Shown: positions 20,806-32,310 of the stretch, one piece after another
How the letters are laid out: each line of letters opens with the position of its first letter
Numbering within the stretch: the stretch's first letter is position 1
Origin: Meghimatium bilineatum
Lineage: Eukaryota; Mollusca; Gastropoda; Stylommatophora; Philomycidae
Assembly: GCA_034231615.1 (NCBI GenBank)
Contig: CM067314.1
Location: 12,186,881 to 12,250,880, forward strand
DNA length: 64,000 bases
Direction of reading: 5' to 3'
Translations under genes and position numbers: made by a program
The notes under the pieces: generated by a model
What the model was told of the DNA's origin: nothing
The model's input: the letters and a program-made list of their open reading frames with translations, nothing else
Database searches by the model: none

Positions 20806-21439
20806 CCAGAAAACAACACAGGTCTAACCAATCCAAAAACAAAAAAAAAACAACAAAAAAATTAGCAATTTCAGGAATTGCTATGAAATCCAAAACAACA
20901 TAAACAAGATAATAATAAAAAAACGTATATTAAAGTTGTATATAACTAAGAGAACTGGAGTTTATCAATTACGTCAACAATTTTTGGGCAGCGTTATATC
21001 TCCTTTCCTCCTTGCCAACTGTTGTCAAGAATTCAGGGACCACACCACACTTAATTATGTCTACAAATTTAAACCCCACCCCTCCCTAATTCCCACACAT
21101 TGTTTTCGCAGAGAAGATAGTAATAAAATAGGTCTACATGTCCCCCCCCCCCACATTTTTAGAAACGAATATGTCATATTTAGACAATTTAAGTCTTGAA
21201 GGAAAAACTATATTGTTGATGTCAACTTTTGTCAATAACTGTCAAACCACTCCCTCCCCCCGCTGCCCCACTCCCATTTATTGGAGTAAATTATGGACAT
21301 CTTCAAGTGAACAGAAGACAAAAGTGATGATTATGACGTGGGTAATATGATCGATAACTCCAGAAGGCACATCACACGAAAATAAGCTTCCCAGCCAAGC
21401 CAGTAAATAAAGGGAAGTAGGGAATATCAACATCTCCTC
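20806..21439. other. No gene seen
   Basis: AT-rich with short C runs (about 21140, 21252). The open frame 20936-21199 has no recognised motif. Confidence 0.3.
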
Positions 21440-22078
21440 CCTTCCTTTAAGAAATTTTAACATGACATCTCACCCTCCCTCCCTTTAAGAAGTTTTAACA
21501 TGACATCTCCCCCTCCCTCCCTTGAAGAAGTTTTAACATGACATCTCCCACTCCCTCCCTTGAAGAAGTTTTAACATGACATCTCCCCCTTCCCTTCCTT
21601 GAAGAAGTTTTAACATGACATCTCCCCTTTTCTGAATTTAAGAAGTTTTAACATGACATCTCCCCTTCCCTGCCTTTAAGAAATTTTAACATGACATCTC
21701 CCCTTCCCTGCCGTTAAGAAATTTTAACATGACATCTCCCCCTTCCCTTCCTTGAAGAAGTTTTAACATGACATCTCCCCTTTTCTGAATTTAAGAAGTT
21801 TTAACATGACATCTCCCCTTCCCTTCCGTTAAGAAATTTTAACATGACATCTCCCCCGCCCTGCCTTTAAGAAATTTTAACATGACATCTCACCTTCCCT
21901 ACCTTTAAGAAGTTTTAACATGACATCTCCCCTCCCTGCCTTTAAGAAGTTTTAACATGACATCTCACCTTCCCTGCCTTTAAGACGTTTTAACATGACA
22001 TATCCCCCTCCCTGCCTTTAAGAAGTTTTAACATGACATCTCCCCCTCCCTGCCTTTAAGAAATTTTAACATGACATT
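21440..22078 (+). repeat. 38-40-bp minisatellite
   Basis: About 16 units of AAGAAGTTTTAACATGACAT followed by a variable CT-rich block (CTCCCCCTCCCTGCCTTT). The constant half is well kept, the pyrimidine half varies in length. Confidence 0.9.
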
Positions 22079-22483
22079 TGAGTGCTAGGAAGAATAAGAA
22101 GAGAGCCAGAAATCATATAAAGCTAAAGGTCAACAAAGATTTCCCATAAACGAAGTTTTCCTGTCTGGGTAAACCTCCCGCATCGACGGACTTGCTTAAA
22201 ACACACAAATAGAACACAAGTTTGTTGAGTCTAACCTTTTTACGTTTTAAATTAACTTTCTCTTTTTCTTGTTTGTTTACCTGAATTTTTTTCCGTCCCC
22301 CCCCCCCCCCCCCCCCCCGTTTGAGATTATTTTTCAAAGAAAATGACTATGCTTTGATTCAGGTAAGACATTCACGTCACAAGTTGTTCGACATTTCAGG
22401 TAAACTGTCTACAATTTCTCCTGGATTTTCAGACCAACACATGCACATGCATACACACACGCACATACTCGAATAAAGGCTAC

Positions 22484-22622
22484 GCCCATGTCTTTACGAG
22501 GTCAGCGAGGGGGAGAAAAGATTAGCAACACCGTTTATCTTTCATGCATGTCGTAAAAGACAACTAAGGGTGTTATGGAGTGAATTTGGCTGTTCCGTCT
22601 CATATTGGATCAAAGTGACAAG
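22484..22622 (+). mobile_element. S1 5' half
   Basis: ACGCCCATGTC, GAAAAGATTAGCAACACCGT, CATGCATGTCGTAAAAGACA and a TATTGGATCAAAGTGAC end. It breaks off at the same internal point as the copies at 36.7 and 63.4 kb. Confidence 0.65.
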
Positions 22623-22639
22623 CAATTCCGTAGATAAGA

Positions 22640-22850
22640 TATGAACAAACTCTCCACCTCAACACCCCCTTAGATATGAACAAACTCTCCACCCCAACAC
22701 CCCTTAGATATGAACAAACTCTCCACCTCAACACCCCTTAGATATGAACAAACTCTCCACCCCAACACCCCTTAGATATGAACAAACTCTCCACCCCAAC
22801 ACACCTTAGATATGAACAAACTCTCCACCTCAACACCCCTTAGAAAATCA
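22640..22850 (+). repeat. 34-bp minisatellite
   Basis: Six units of AACAAACTCTCCACCTCAAC + ACCCCTTAGATATG. Confidence 0.88.
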
Positions 22851-22904
22851 GAATATAACTTTTAGTATTAGGAATTTAGCCAAAAGGTGAGCAAATCCAT
22901 TACC

Positions 22905-23115
22905 TTTTAGTACAAAACCACCCAATATTTTATCACAAAACCCCTCACCGTTTATCACAAAACCCCTCACGATTTGTCACTAATGCCATCACGATTTAAC
23001 ACAAACCCCCTCACTATTTCTAACAAAACCCCTCCCAATTTTACACAAAACTCCTTACGATTTCTCACAAAACCCCTCACTAGTTATCACAGATCCCCTC
23101 ACAATTTATCACAAG
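22905..23115 (+). repeat. Degenerate 21-22-bp repeat
   Basis: About nine diverged units of CACAAAACCCCTCACGATTTA. Confidence 0.75.
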
Positions 23116-23595
23116 GAGGATTGTGGGTTGGTTGGGAGCGTTGTTCAACTCTATACTCGAAAATTGTAACAGGATACATAACCTTAGTACTAGGAAGAAA
23201 GCAACAACAAACACAAAATAGTAACATAATATATAGGCCTAACCTTAGTACTAGGACGCAAGCAACAACAAACAAAACACAAAAACACGGGGGAAACCCC
23301 CTTCTTAATGTTTTTTTTAAAATCAAAATTAACAAAATCTCTCCAAAACATCGAGATCAGCTTTTAGATTATTTTTTTTAATTTTAAAGGCATAAACCCC
23401 TCCCACTACGTACCTACAGCTGTGGCATACGGTTATTAATAGTGAAGTACTCTTAAAGTCTATAAAGAACTTTAATATCAGTGTAACTTTCAGGGTATTA
23501 CGTCACTCAGAATCGCCCAATGTGGCTCAGCAACATTAGTTAAGGTGCTCGCATGACAGAGAAGCGTCACATTTCTGAGGCATAGGAAAAACTTA
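23116..23595. other. No gene; short duplicated block
   Basis: TAACCTTAGTACTAGGA-GAAAGCAACAACAAACA occurs twice (23178-23215, 23240-23277). Nothing coding is recognised. Confidence 0.35.
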
Positions 23596-23599
23596 GAAC

Positions 23600-24395
23600 A
23601 TCATCATCAGCAGGTGCCATGCCGGTTTTCCATAGGTCAGGGTACGCGGTCAAGGCTCTCCACAGCTCTCTGTCCACAGTATTATGTATCAAAGTCGTTG
23701 TTGTTTCCTTGCCGTGCCAGGTTGTCAAACTGTCTAATATTTTCTCACGTTGTCGCGCTCTGTCTCTGTTGCCTTCAATTTTGCCTGTTGTGATTATGTT
23801 CTCTAAACCTGCCTGTCTCATGAAGTGGCCAAAAAATAAAGATTGCTTTGTTCTTATATTGTTGATTAAGGTCCGTTCACATTTGACTCTTTCAATACCT
23901 CTACATTAGTTTTCTGGCAGTCCATGGTATTCTCAGCATTCTTCTGTAGAACCACATCTCTGTTGCCTCTAATTTCCACTTTCTAGTTTGTTTATTGTCC
24001 CAAGACTCGCACCCATATGTTAGTATAGGGGTTATATAGCACTGCAGAACTCTCTTTCTCACCTCTAATGACAAGGTCATATTACACAGTATATTTTCAT
24101 TTTTCTGAATGTTTTTTTTGCCTGTCCTATACTGATTCTGATTTCTGTTGAACTTCTTCCATCTGCTGTACCTAAATATTTGAATTGGTGAACCTGTTTT
24201 AATACTATATCATTCACTTTGATCTTGCAAGGTGTGCTATTTTGTTTCTGTAAAATAACCATTACTTCTGTTTTCTTGATATTTAGGAAGAGGCCTTTTT
24301 CTTTACTGTCTGTGACTACTACATTAATTAATTCTTGACGGTCTTCCTCACTTTTTGCAGTCAAAACAGTGTCATCCCGCATATCTCAAATTCCA
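23600..24395 (-). pseudogene. LINE family A, 3' third
   Basis: Minus strand frames: 24077-24382 (RDDTVLTAKSEEDRQELINV, NIKKTEVMVILQKQN, HQFKYLGTADGRSSTEIRIS) covers the end of the RT palm and thumb; 23567-23821 gives the C-terminus (GLENIITTGKIEGNRDRARQ, ELWRALTAY). DNA closely follows 61337-62130, with frameshifts. Tail GATGATGATG. Confidence 0.82.
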
Positions 24396-24629
24396 AAAGA
24401 ACAACAACAAAAATAATAATAATCACGCAGTTGTCAAACTCTGGTTATTTAAAAAAAATACGTGTCCCAAATGTGGATTGGGGGGGGGGGGGTCTATGTC
24501 AGATAATGACTTCTCCGCCTACACTAGGATATGCAGCAACATAAGTCTGAAACTATTGTCATCATCGCCTTCGATGTACGGCTACTGGTCATTGTCGTGA
24601 TGTGCTAATAGAGAGTGCTATTTCTACTC

Positions 24630-24730
24630 TACTATTATTTTGTTCTTGATAAGGCCTTTTGGCTCAAACGTCGATTTTTGTGTGTTTTGTGTGTGCTCTT
24701 TAGTGATTCGTAGAACTTCATTGGTCCATG
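24630..24730. repeat. Short interspersed block, three copies in window
   Basis: TTGTTCTTGATAAGGCCTTT, AAACGTCGATTTTTGTGTG and TTTAGTGATTCGTAGAACTT recur diverged at 26940-27035 and 45085-45170. The 'cttgataaggcc...gaaacgtcg' phrase resembles the flank of Penelope-type elements, but no protein is present. Confidence 0.4.
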
Positions 24731-25224
24731 TATACTTTTCGCCAATGAAACTTAACACAGCAACACTAAATAACTGCCTATTACGTGGGTCAGGCGTAAG
24801 ATAATTTCGTTCATTGCTACAAGCTAAATATGTTACACACTTTGTACCAGTTAACAGGGTTGCCATATTTAAATTGTCATTTTTAAAAAGCCAAACTGTA
24901 CCAAAAAGGAACACACAAAAAAAAGGCCAAACCATATAGAACACTATTTTTTTGCAAGAATGCATGGTTACAGAAAATTCCAGCTTTAATGCTTTTATTT
25001 GATCATTATTATTGACTCCGCGTCAACCCAGGACTAATATGCGAAGCCAGTGCGCTAACCACTGCACTATGCACTCCCTATCATTTATTTGCTAATTATT
25101 TATTCTCTGGTATGTATGCTAGATCATCGTCTGCCAAAGATACTTCTCTATGGTGAGTTGCAGAAAGGGATATGATCTAGAGGTGGCCAAAAGAAGCGAT
25201 ACAAGGACTCGTTAAAACCTCACT
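24731..25224. other. No gene; contains one tRNA-like block on minus strand
   Basis: 25012-25078 reads on the minus strand GTGCAGTGGTTAGCGCACTG and CCTGGGTTGACGCGG, close to A and B boxes of a tRNA but with a damaged B box. It is probably a SINE head or tRNA pseudogene. Confidence 0.45.
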
Positions 25225-25462
25225 GAAAGCCCTTGAAATAGACCAAGATACATGGGAAATAGACCACGATACATGGGAAATACACCAAGATACATGGGAA
25301 ATAGACCACGATACATGGGAAATAGACCAAGATACATGGGAAATAGACCAAGATACATGGGAAATAGACCAAGATACATGGAAATAGACCACGATACATG
25401 GAAATAGACCAAGATACATGGGAAATAGACCAAGATACATGGGAAATAGACAAGACACATGG
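25225..25462 (+). repeat. 21-bp minisatellite
   Basis: Eleven units of GAAATAGACCAAGATACATGG. The 21-bp period leaves frames open on both strands. Confidence 0.9.
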
Positions 25463-25482
25463 GAAGAACTTGTACAAAATAA

Positions 25483-26165
25483 ATCTACATGGTGCTTTAC
25501 AGTCAAATAAGGCACAGCATCTTGTGAAAAGAGGACAAATTCAGCAGCCCAAAAGCGGACAACAGCTAGAAAATCACGGGTAGAATAAAAAACAATCTAT
25601 AGTGGTCGTCTTGATTCTCGGTTCTTGATTATTGATTAGAAACTGGCTTCACAGCACGCGGGACATTCCCATAAGTGCTCCGCCCTCCGCTCCAGCAGTC
25701 ATCCCAGTGTATGTAGACTCATAGTTCCGGTCAGGTGTTGATTGTGTGATCTTTGGGACTTTCCAAAAAAATTTCTTGTCCTTCCCTCACTTCTAGATAC
25801 TCCCATTTCTAACATTCTCTGTATGTGTACGTTCTCAACCTCATTGACATCATCTGCATCTTTAAATGAATTTATTACTGCCTTTATTAAGTCTGCTTTA
25901 TCTCTTCTCAGCAATGCGTTGTCTATCGCCGCATTGCCTGCCAGTAAGTCGGCTCTTTCGTTTCCTCTGACCCCAGCATGACCAGGGCAGTATATCCATG
26001 TAATGCTCTGGACAACTGAGTTGTTAGTTGTCTATAGAGTTTATAATGGTCATCCTATGCCCGAACTGTCCGAGGACAGTTGTGGCCCAAATACGGCTTA
26101 ATTAAGACATCTATGAACTCACAATCAAGGACATAACTCTTAACTGAATTTCAAAAGTGTATGTA
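25483..26165 (+). pseudogene. LINE family K 3' end (zinc-finger type), split by C2
   Basis: The 25483-25602 part reads QNKSTWCFTVK, then SCEKRTNSAAQKRTTARKSR. The 26031-26165 part reads CPNCPRTVVAQIRLN. Together they parallel the minus-strand copy at 56778-57095, whose end encodes a CPNCPRTF...H-R-H zinc-finger motif. The histidines are lost here. Confidence 0.72.
25603..26030 (-). mobile_element. C2 LINE insertion with 7-bp TSD
   Basis: 428 bp flanked by TCTATAG (25596-25602, 26031-26037). The minus strand reads through WIYCPGHAGVRGNERADLLA, KADLIKAVINSFKDADDVNE and HLWECPACCEASF. The GNERAD block carries the fourth RNase H catalytic Asp. It is 5'-truncated inside RNase H, with few frame errors, so relatively young. 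Confidence 0.8.
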
Positions 26166-26280
26166 ACAAATGTTCACCATCATCATGTGCTGGACGAACA
26201 ACAAATGGTCATCATATCATGTGCTGGACGAACAACAAATGGTCATCATCATCATGTGCTGGGTGAACAAAACTATGTAC
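26166..26280 (+). repeat. Three tandem copies of the family K LINE tail
   Basis: ATCATGTGCTGGACGAACAA + CAAATGGTCATC three times. The same tail occurs once on the minus strand at 56780-56815 (GATGGACGAACAACAAC). Confidence 0.75.
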
Positions 26281-26299
26281 AGGACACATTTTATTTCTT

Positions 26300-26370
26300 A
26301 TAAATCATTACAGCCAGCTAAAAAATGCAGGGTTGATGGCTTTGTCCTGAATAGAATAGCTATCAATTTT
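26300..26370 (+). repeat. S9 3' block
   Basis: AAATCATTACAGCCAGCTAA, GGTTGATGGCTTTGTCCTGA, ATAGAATAGCTATC. The same block ends the tRNA-headed S9 element in the 47 and 56 kb arms, and is at 51481-51543. Confidence 0.65.
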
Positions 26371-26464
26371 TTCATTGTGTGTTATTTTTAAAATTTATTT
26401 TCCATGTTAAATGTTGTAAAGTATAATGGTGCAACGGAGCACTATCAATGCATATGTGAATTCA

Positions 26465-26625
26465 AATTAGTTTGTTCCTTTGGTTTCAAGGGCAGCACAT
26501 AGGGCAGAAGTCGCGTTTCTCCATGCCTTGCGGTTGGCTGGAAGCTGTTACAGTTCTTGGGTGGTGTTAATACCAATTGTCATTGCCTCGTTCTCGATTG
26601 TTCTTCGTGAGTTGTCCTGGCTGAA
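26465..26625 (-). mobile_element. LINE family L 3' end
   Basis: Minus strand: QDNSRRTIENEAMTIGIN, QLPANRKAWRNATSALCAAL. Resembles the 59755-59900 minus strand ('W--LTSALCA'). Confidence 0.6.
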
Positions 26626-26939
26626 TTCGAGCGTTATGGTGTTATGTCAAACCAATTATTTTCTATCAATTGACTATAGACAAAAGAGCTTAAAGTGAAC
26701 TGAAGGTTACTAAAATATGGTATGGGAGAATACAATAGAAGGCTCATGAACTAATTTAACAGGCGAAGTTTGCAACACGGTAATCAAGTTTTGCTAATCA
26801 CTAGAAACACACATAATAGCACACAGAAATCAACGTTTGGACCAAAATGCCTACATCAAGAATGCATTTACGACAAAAAATGATGAGTACATTTATCTCT
26901 GCCATGTGAATGTCAATAGTGCCATTCTTACTCATTGCT
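26626..26939. other. No gene seen
   Basis: AT-rich, no recognised repeat or frame. Confidence 0.3.
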
Positions 26940-27035
26940 TTCTGTTGTAAATGTATTCTTGATAAAGACCTTTTATTTGAAGCTTTGGTTTGTGTGTTAT
27001 GCGTGTTCCCAGCGATTAGCACAACTTCATTCCCA
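26940..27035. repeat. Second copy of the 24.6-kb short block
   Basis: ATGTATTCTTGATAAAGACC, GAAGCTTTGGTTTGTGTGTT and CAGCGATTAGCACAACTTCA match the 24630-24730 order. Confidence 0.45.
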
Positions 27036-27264
27036 GGTTCCAAGCTTGCCTATTGAATTTCGGTTTTGCAGTAGTGAGTGCATATTAAGGAATTTATTTC
27101 AGATGTTCCATTGAAAAGATGAATTATAACAAAATTTAGAAACAGCCAAGATTTATAGAATTGTGATGAGACTAACTTTTTGTGAGTTTGACTTCCAGAT
27201 GAGCAAAATGTAATCTGGACAAGGAATATGTTGTGATTATTTAAAATTTGGCTGAAATATCTAT

Positions 27265-27440
27265 ATTTTTCAGCATGACACATCCGATTTCAGCATGACT
27301 TATGGGTCCCTTTGACATTCTATAGGATGGGACAGCCAACTCCACTCTAACATCGCCTTAGTCGCCTCTTATGACGTGCATTGCAGGTATTTTTTCCTGT
27401 TAGTCTCAAACATTGCAGGTAACAGTGTTGTGATTCTTTA
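27265..27440 (-). mobile_element. S1 5' half, diverged
   Basis: On the plus strand GGATGGGACAGCCAACTCCA and CGCCTTAGTCGCCTCTTATG are the complement of the S1 stem and CGACTAAGG blocks. Confidence 0.65.
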
Positions 27441-27964
27441 CTTCTCCTGTGGACAACACAACATATGCAAGATGCATTTAACAAATAACTGAGGGACAAC
27501 AGAACATACAACTGGGGGACAATAGGACATACAACTGGGGGACAATAGGTCATACAACATCAAAACAATTATCCACCATAGAGGCTAACTCCTTGAAGTG
27601 GAGAAGGGTCCTCGTCCAGCCAACAGAGGATGGAAACATAAGATTGGTCAGGCCATTTCCCAATATCAAGCAGGACCACAGTCCTGCCCAAGCAAGCACA
27701 GGTGCTGAAGTCAGATATACCAGGCTGAGAGATATGGTACTGAGACATGCAACAGCAACCATGGTATCATGCAACCTGACAAGTTGACAACCTGACATGT
27801 CTGCATACAATTATAACTGAATGATGGGAGTTTTTCAATGGAAGAATAGCCTCCTTATATACAAGATGTTTGTCGTGTGTCTTTTACACTGACAATGAAG
27901 ATGTATGTCTTCACACACACCATTAAATACGCTTAATACGCTGTGTCTCTTGTTTGCCTTGCGG
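27441..27964. other. No recognised gene; short repeat of CATACAACTGGGGGACAATAG
   Basis: Four units of about 22 bp occupy 27485-27560. The frame at 27593-27787 (PTEDGNIRLVRPFPNIKQDH) has no motif I recognise. Confidence 0.35.
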
Positions 27965-28210
27965 TGTCAGGGGTGGAAGAGTTCTCTGGAGATGGTCTTC
28001 TTATGTGCTATTTGTAAGCTTGTTCCTGTAGCTCCTTTGATTTTTGTGATCCATTTTTTACATGGTCTGCCTCTGACTTTATAACCGTTATGTCTATGTG
28101 ACATAGCCATTTGTGGCATGCTATCTATTGGTAGTCTAGAAGCGTGTGAAAACCAGTTGATCTGTTTTCTTTTGATGTGTTCCAATACTGGTATTATTTG
28201 GTTATTTGTC
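27965..28210 (-). mobile_element. LINE family F 3' end
   Basis: The minus-strand frame 27967-28185 reads MEHIKRKQINWFSHASRLP, MAMSHRHNGYKVRGRPCKKW and ITKIKGATGTSLQIAHKKTI, a LINE ORF2 C-terminus ('GRP-KKW') without RNase H. Confidence 0.7.
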
Positions 28211-28606
28211 TGATGTTATCGTTTCTAATTCTATCTCGTAATATCACTCCGAGTATTCTTCGAGGACGCTAATTGTGTCATATTAAAGGATCACCTGCCT
28301 CATGGCAACCCAATTTAATGGATGGTGGATCTCCTTACCCGATTAAGAAAGATTGTGACAGAAGAGAACGATATCACAAACTTAAATTCTTCAAGGAATG
28401 TGCCCTCTCATAAAGCAAGGCTTATGCTGCAAACAGCCAACGATTTAAATATTGCAGCTCTTTCACATTCACATATTTTCTTGACTTGGTTCCATCAGAA
28501 TGTTTTTCTTCAAATCTTCAAAATACCAACTGAAAGGAAATAATTTTTACAGAGGTGATATCATACTCGCTACGTCTTCTTTGTTTGCTCTCTGATAATA
28601 TTCACC
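28211..28606. other. No recognised gene; one short open frame
   Basis: The frame 28322-28543 (LLTRLRKIVTEENDITNLNS) has a natural amino-acid mix but no motif I can name. It could be a decayed transposon segment. Confidence 0.25.
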
Positions 28607-28765
28607 TTCTGCGTTCATTCTCAAACTCCCGCTCGATATCCCTTGTAGCAGGACAATGGTCCTACTAGATTTCCAGCAGGATGTAGTTCTGAGAATGGAA
28701 ATGCGTTATATTGCCGTTTTATTTGCGACAATGGCCCGACACATCTATCTTCGGCGGGTTCTGAT
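28607..28765 (-). mobile_element. S2 SINE-like element
   Basis: Minus strand from CCGAAGATAGATGTGTCGGG to GAGAATGAACGCAGAAGG. Confidence 0.78.
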
Positions 28766-28904
28766 AATCTTCATGAGAGTTCTTGTGATTTCTACTGGGA
28801 AGTGCATAGAATGCTGTGCTGCTGGTTTCAGGGCTGAGCTGCATTATGTTTATGCCTAACTAACTTTTAACTACCCAGTACTTATTTTATCAAAAACTCG
28901 GTAA

Positions 28905-30735
28905 CAACATCTTTACAAATAAAAATATTGAAACATAAAGCAAACGATGACCACACACTTTTCATAACAATATTAGAAGAAGCGAAGAAAAAAAGATACT
29001 TGAAGCGGTATCTCTAAAATGTCAATCACGCCAAAAAAGAAACAACTAAAAAGGTGTTTTAAAAGTCTATAAAATTGAAGAAAACAAATCAGTCCATTCA
29101 ATACTTTTGAAATGGAAATTAATCTGCAAGAACGTAACGGCGTTGAAATGGGGCGGATACTTCGTTCTACAAATGCTTGTGTTAATATTATACATCATAT
29201 TAGCGAGGAAATGAAAACTAAATTGATCAACAAAATAGTAAATATAAAATCAAGAATTTCATTAATCAAAGACGAGCGATAACAGTCAAACATCTACATT
29301 ATTTGGTATATTTGCGCAATAATTTCAGGTTGTGAAATGATCAGACTAGTTAATTTATTTATTGACTTGGCTGAACTAGAAGATGTACCATTCGCCGGAA
29401 TCTTCTCCGCTTTGATTAGATGTCTTCATTCTATTGGATTGACAGAGGAGTGCCTGAATGAATGTTTACTTTATGTTGCTTGTGATGGTGCAGTGGTAAT
29501 GTTGGGGTTCTCGTAGTAAAAAAGTTATTGAAAGATAAATTTCCATCATTAATTATTTGACACTGCACTAAGCATAATATGAAATTATCCTGTCCACGAC
29601 GCTGGTAAGAATGTTTCTGGAATTAATAGATTCAAATCATTTGTTGAGCTATTGCCCTTCAGTGGATACCATCACACTGTGGAATCATGGAAATGAGAAA
29701 GCGGATGCTCTGTTTAAAGGCAGGAAGCGAAATGGAGCAACACTGTCTTAAGGAGAAGCAAAAATAATAATCCCACAACACATACACAGCAAAGTGAAGA
29801 AACAAATGGAAGAGGAATACGAACATGATGCAATACATCTCCTCCAAAGATATTAACAGACCACAATATTTCGCCTTAGAACAGGCCTCTGCAGACTATT
29901 GGGTCACCTTTACCTATTGAGGATCTCATACACAGATGAGTGTCCATGTGAATCCGGAACCCAGACCCCGGAACACATACTTCAGGACTGCCCAACATAC
30001 AAAGAGCAGAGACAGCAGACCTGGCCAGAAGATACAGACTTGAGACAAAAGCTATGGGGCAGCCGCTCTGACCTGGAAAAGACAGTGGACTTCGTCTTGA
30101 CGATAGGCCTGACGGTATACCATGACACAGATGCTGAACGCAGAAGAAGAAGAAGACAACCCTATATGTTCTTTATCATGCATCGCCCAAAGAATAATCG
30201 CGAACTCCATGTATATGCCAGTCACTGGAAGCGCAGTTGTTGAAAATTAGACGAATATTAAGCATTCGTTGGGTAGCATCCAGCTTTCATTCAGTATCTG
30301 CAGTTTGGTAGGATTATAAAGACTTTGTCATTTTAGAAACGCTTAAGTTGATAATTCCAGAGATAAAAAAAAAGATAGGTGCACATATCAGGGATTGATG
30401 AAGAAGATTACTACTGTGGAGTTTATTTTAGACTTAGGATTGATGTGTGATGCACTTCAAGAGCTTTCTGAACTAAGCCTGATATCGCAAGAACAAAACA
30501 TGAAATTCGAATGTTGCAATAAAGCAATAAAGCGCAGTTGTTTGTAGAGAGGCGATTATATCCCGGACAGTACTATAAGGAAACCTTCCAAGCTGCTACG
30601 TCTATAATTGTCCAAGAATTCCTATTTACAAAAGAGATAGAAAAGAAATCAACTAGTATGCCCTGTTTCCTTTCATGACAGCTTGGAGGCTTCACTAGAA
30701 CAACAACGGCTTTTTAGCACCAGGCAGCAACAGAT
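28905..30735 (+). pseudogene. hAT transposase pseudogene (ZBED/ZMYM-like)
   Basis: Frame fragments in order: HHISEEMKTKLINKIVNIKS, MIRLVNLFIDLAELEDVPFA, GIFSALIRCLHSIGLTEECL, NECLLYVACDGAVVMLG, GINRFKSFVEL, then after the LINE insertion VLYHASPKNNRELHVYASH-like, IRWVASSFHSVSAVW-like and ITTVEFILDLGLMCDALQEL. This is the catalytic region of hAT transposases of the type domesticated as ZBED/ZMYM6-like proteins; 'CDGA-VMLG' holds a conserved acidic residue. Several stops and frameshifts plus the insertion make it dead. No TIRs identified. Confidence 0.75.
29655..30162 (+). mobile_element. 5'-truncated I-like LINE inside the hAT gene
   Basis: Begins at an RNase H block (QWIPSHCGI in frame pieces) and continues with TDECPCESGTQTPEHILQDC, PTYKEQRQQTWPEDTDLRQK, and RRRRRR from the GAA-rich tail (GAACGCAGAAGAAGAAGAAG). 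The hAT frame resumes directly afterwards. I could not find a clean target duplication. Confidence 0.8.
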
Positions 30736-30922
30736 TAAAATAGCAAGGAAGAAATAGAAATATTTAAACTTTATAAAGGCATGGATAAATTATTGGTCTT
30801 TATTATAAACCTGGTTAAAGTAAGCATTATATTAGTGTATGTATGTCGATATGTATGTCTGTCTGTATGTATGTGTGTCTGTATGTCGGTATCTATGTCT
30901 ATATGGGTGGAGGATGTGACTC

Positions 30923-30927
<5 letters not shown>

Positions 30928-31016
<89 letters not shown>
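30928..31016. repeat. AT dinucleotide repeat
   Basis: About 88 bp of ATATAT with one phase break; preceded by TGTATGTATGTC-type repeats from 30836. Confidence 0.95.
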
Positions 31017-31018
<2 letters not shown>

Positions 31019-31463
31019 AAGGTTGAGTGGTTCTATTGTTGCTCGTTCTCATACTCAACACTCACCTCAAACCTATTAGTAGTCTCTTATGACATGCATG
31101 ACAGATCAGAGTGTTAATATATTTGCTCCTCCTTCTGACACTGTCAACACACGAAATGATTGAACCCTCCCCTCTTTAGATAACGCAATCTCATAATTAA
31201 CGCTACGGAGAATACACAACAAACCACACCGCCGCCCGTTTTTTAATATGACAGTAGAACTAAAAGAAAACTATTTCATTACTCAAAATGTTTGATACGT
31301 AAGCTTGGAATTTTTCTTCTTCAAAACTCCCTATGTGCAAAGTATTACGGCCAAATGGGGGGGGGGGGGGATCGTGGCCATTCATATTAAAGTATTGACC
31401 ATTCACTTCTGTAAACGCCGTATACCCACCTTTTTTTCCTAGAAAAAATGCACCCAAAGTTTA

Positions 31464-31552
31464 GTGTGTGTGTGTGCGTGCGTTTGTGTGATCGCGTGTG
31501 TGCGTGCGTGCGTGCGTGTGTGTGTGTGTGTGTGTGTACGTGTGTGTGTGTA
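31464..31552. repeat. GT/GCGT microsatellite
   Basis: GTGTGTGCGTGCG units over about 85 bp. Just upstream, 31356-31372 is a G run. Confidence 0.9.
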
Positions 31553-31754
31553 TTCATTATTACATGATGGGAAAGCAGTCCCTTGTGTAAACGTAGATTT
31601 ATGTGTGTGTCATCAAGAAATAATTTTGATCACAATATGTTTATGTAATAAATCTCTGTTTTGTCATCCTCATGTTTCGTTATTACCTAACCCTTGTTTG
31701 TACCACAAACTATGGTATTATTATAATTAAATTGTATTTAAGGTACCCTTATGG

Positions 31755-31900
31755 CGAGGATTAATAGAGACGGCATGTTAATGAACCTAAACAACACACA
31801 AGAATTGAAAGACCTGGCTACACAAAATGGAAAGCTATGGTGTCTGCCCTATGCGCCGCCTATAGCCCTGGATTGTTTAGCATCAACTGATGTTTATTTT
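31755..31900 (+). mobile_element. LINE 3' end remnant
   Basis: QELKDLATQNGKLWCLPYAP resembles the 'LA-NR--WR--V-ALCA' end of RTE-type LINEs; tail TATTGATTGATTGAT at 31940. Confidence 0.5.
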
Positions 31901-32039
31901 CTACCTTCAAACTGGATATTTCAAGTGTATTACATAACATATTGATTGATTGATTTGAAAATGATTTTTGTTTAACAGATATAGGCTGTGTATTTACCCT
32001 AAAAAAATTTAAATGCTGACCTTATCTGGAATAACCCTA

Positions 32040-32310
32040 CATCATCATCATTAAGTGCCGTCTCCGCAACGAATGTTGGCTGCAACTATCTCCAGTCTCT
32101 TGTCTTGGTGGTGCACTCTGCTAGACTGTAACCTGTCCATCGTGTGATGTTACTCTCCCACTTGTATCTCTGCCTTCCTCTTGCTCGCTTCCCTTTGACT
32201 TTACCCTCAAGTAAGGTCTTCAATAGGGTGTCATGTCTTTTAATGTGTCCAAAGTATTTTATTTGCCTGATCTTTATTTCTCTTAGTAGTTCTTTCTTCA
32301 TATTAAGTGT
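32040..32310 (-). mobile_element. LINE family B 3' end
   Basis: The minus-strand frame 32086-32301 reads MKKELLREIKIRQIKYFGHI, KRHDTLLKTLLEGKVKGKRA, RGRQRYKWESNITRWTGYSL. It ends GGAGACGGCACTTAATGATGATG. Confidence 0.82.

Noticed and set aside
25177..25515. Overlapping 80-110-codon frames (HVSWSIS, FPCILVY repeats)
   Set aside because: All arise from the 21-bp minisatellite.
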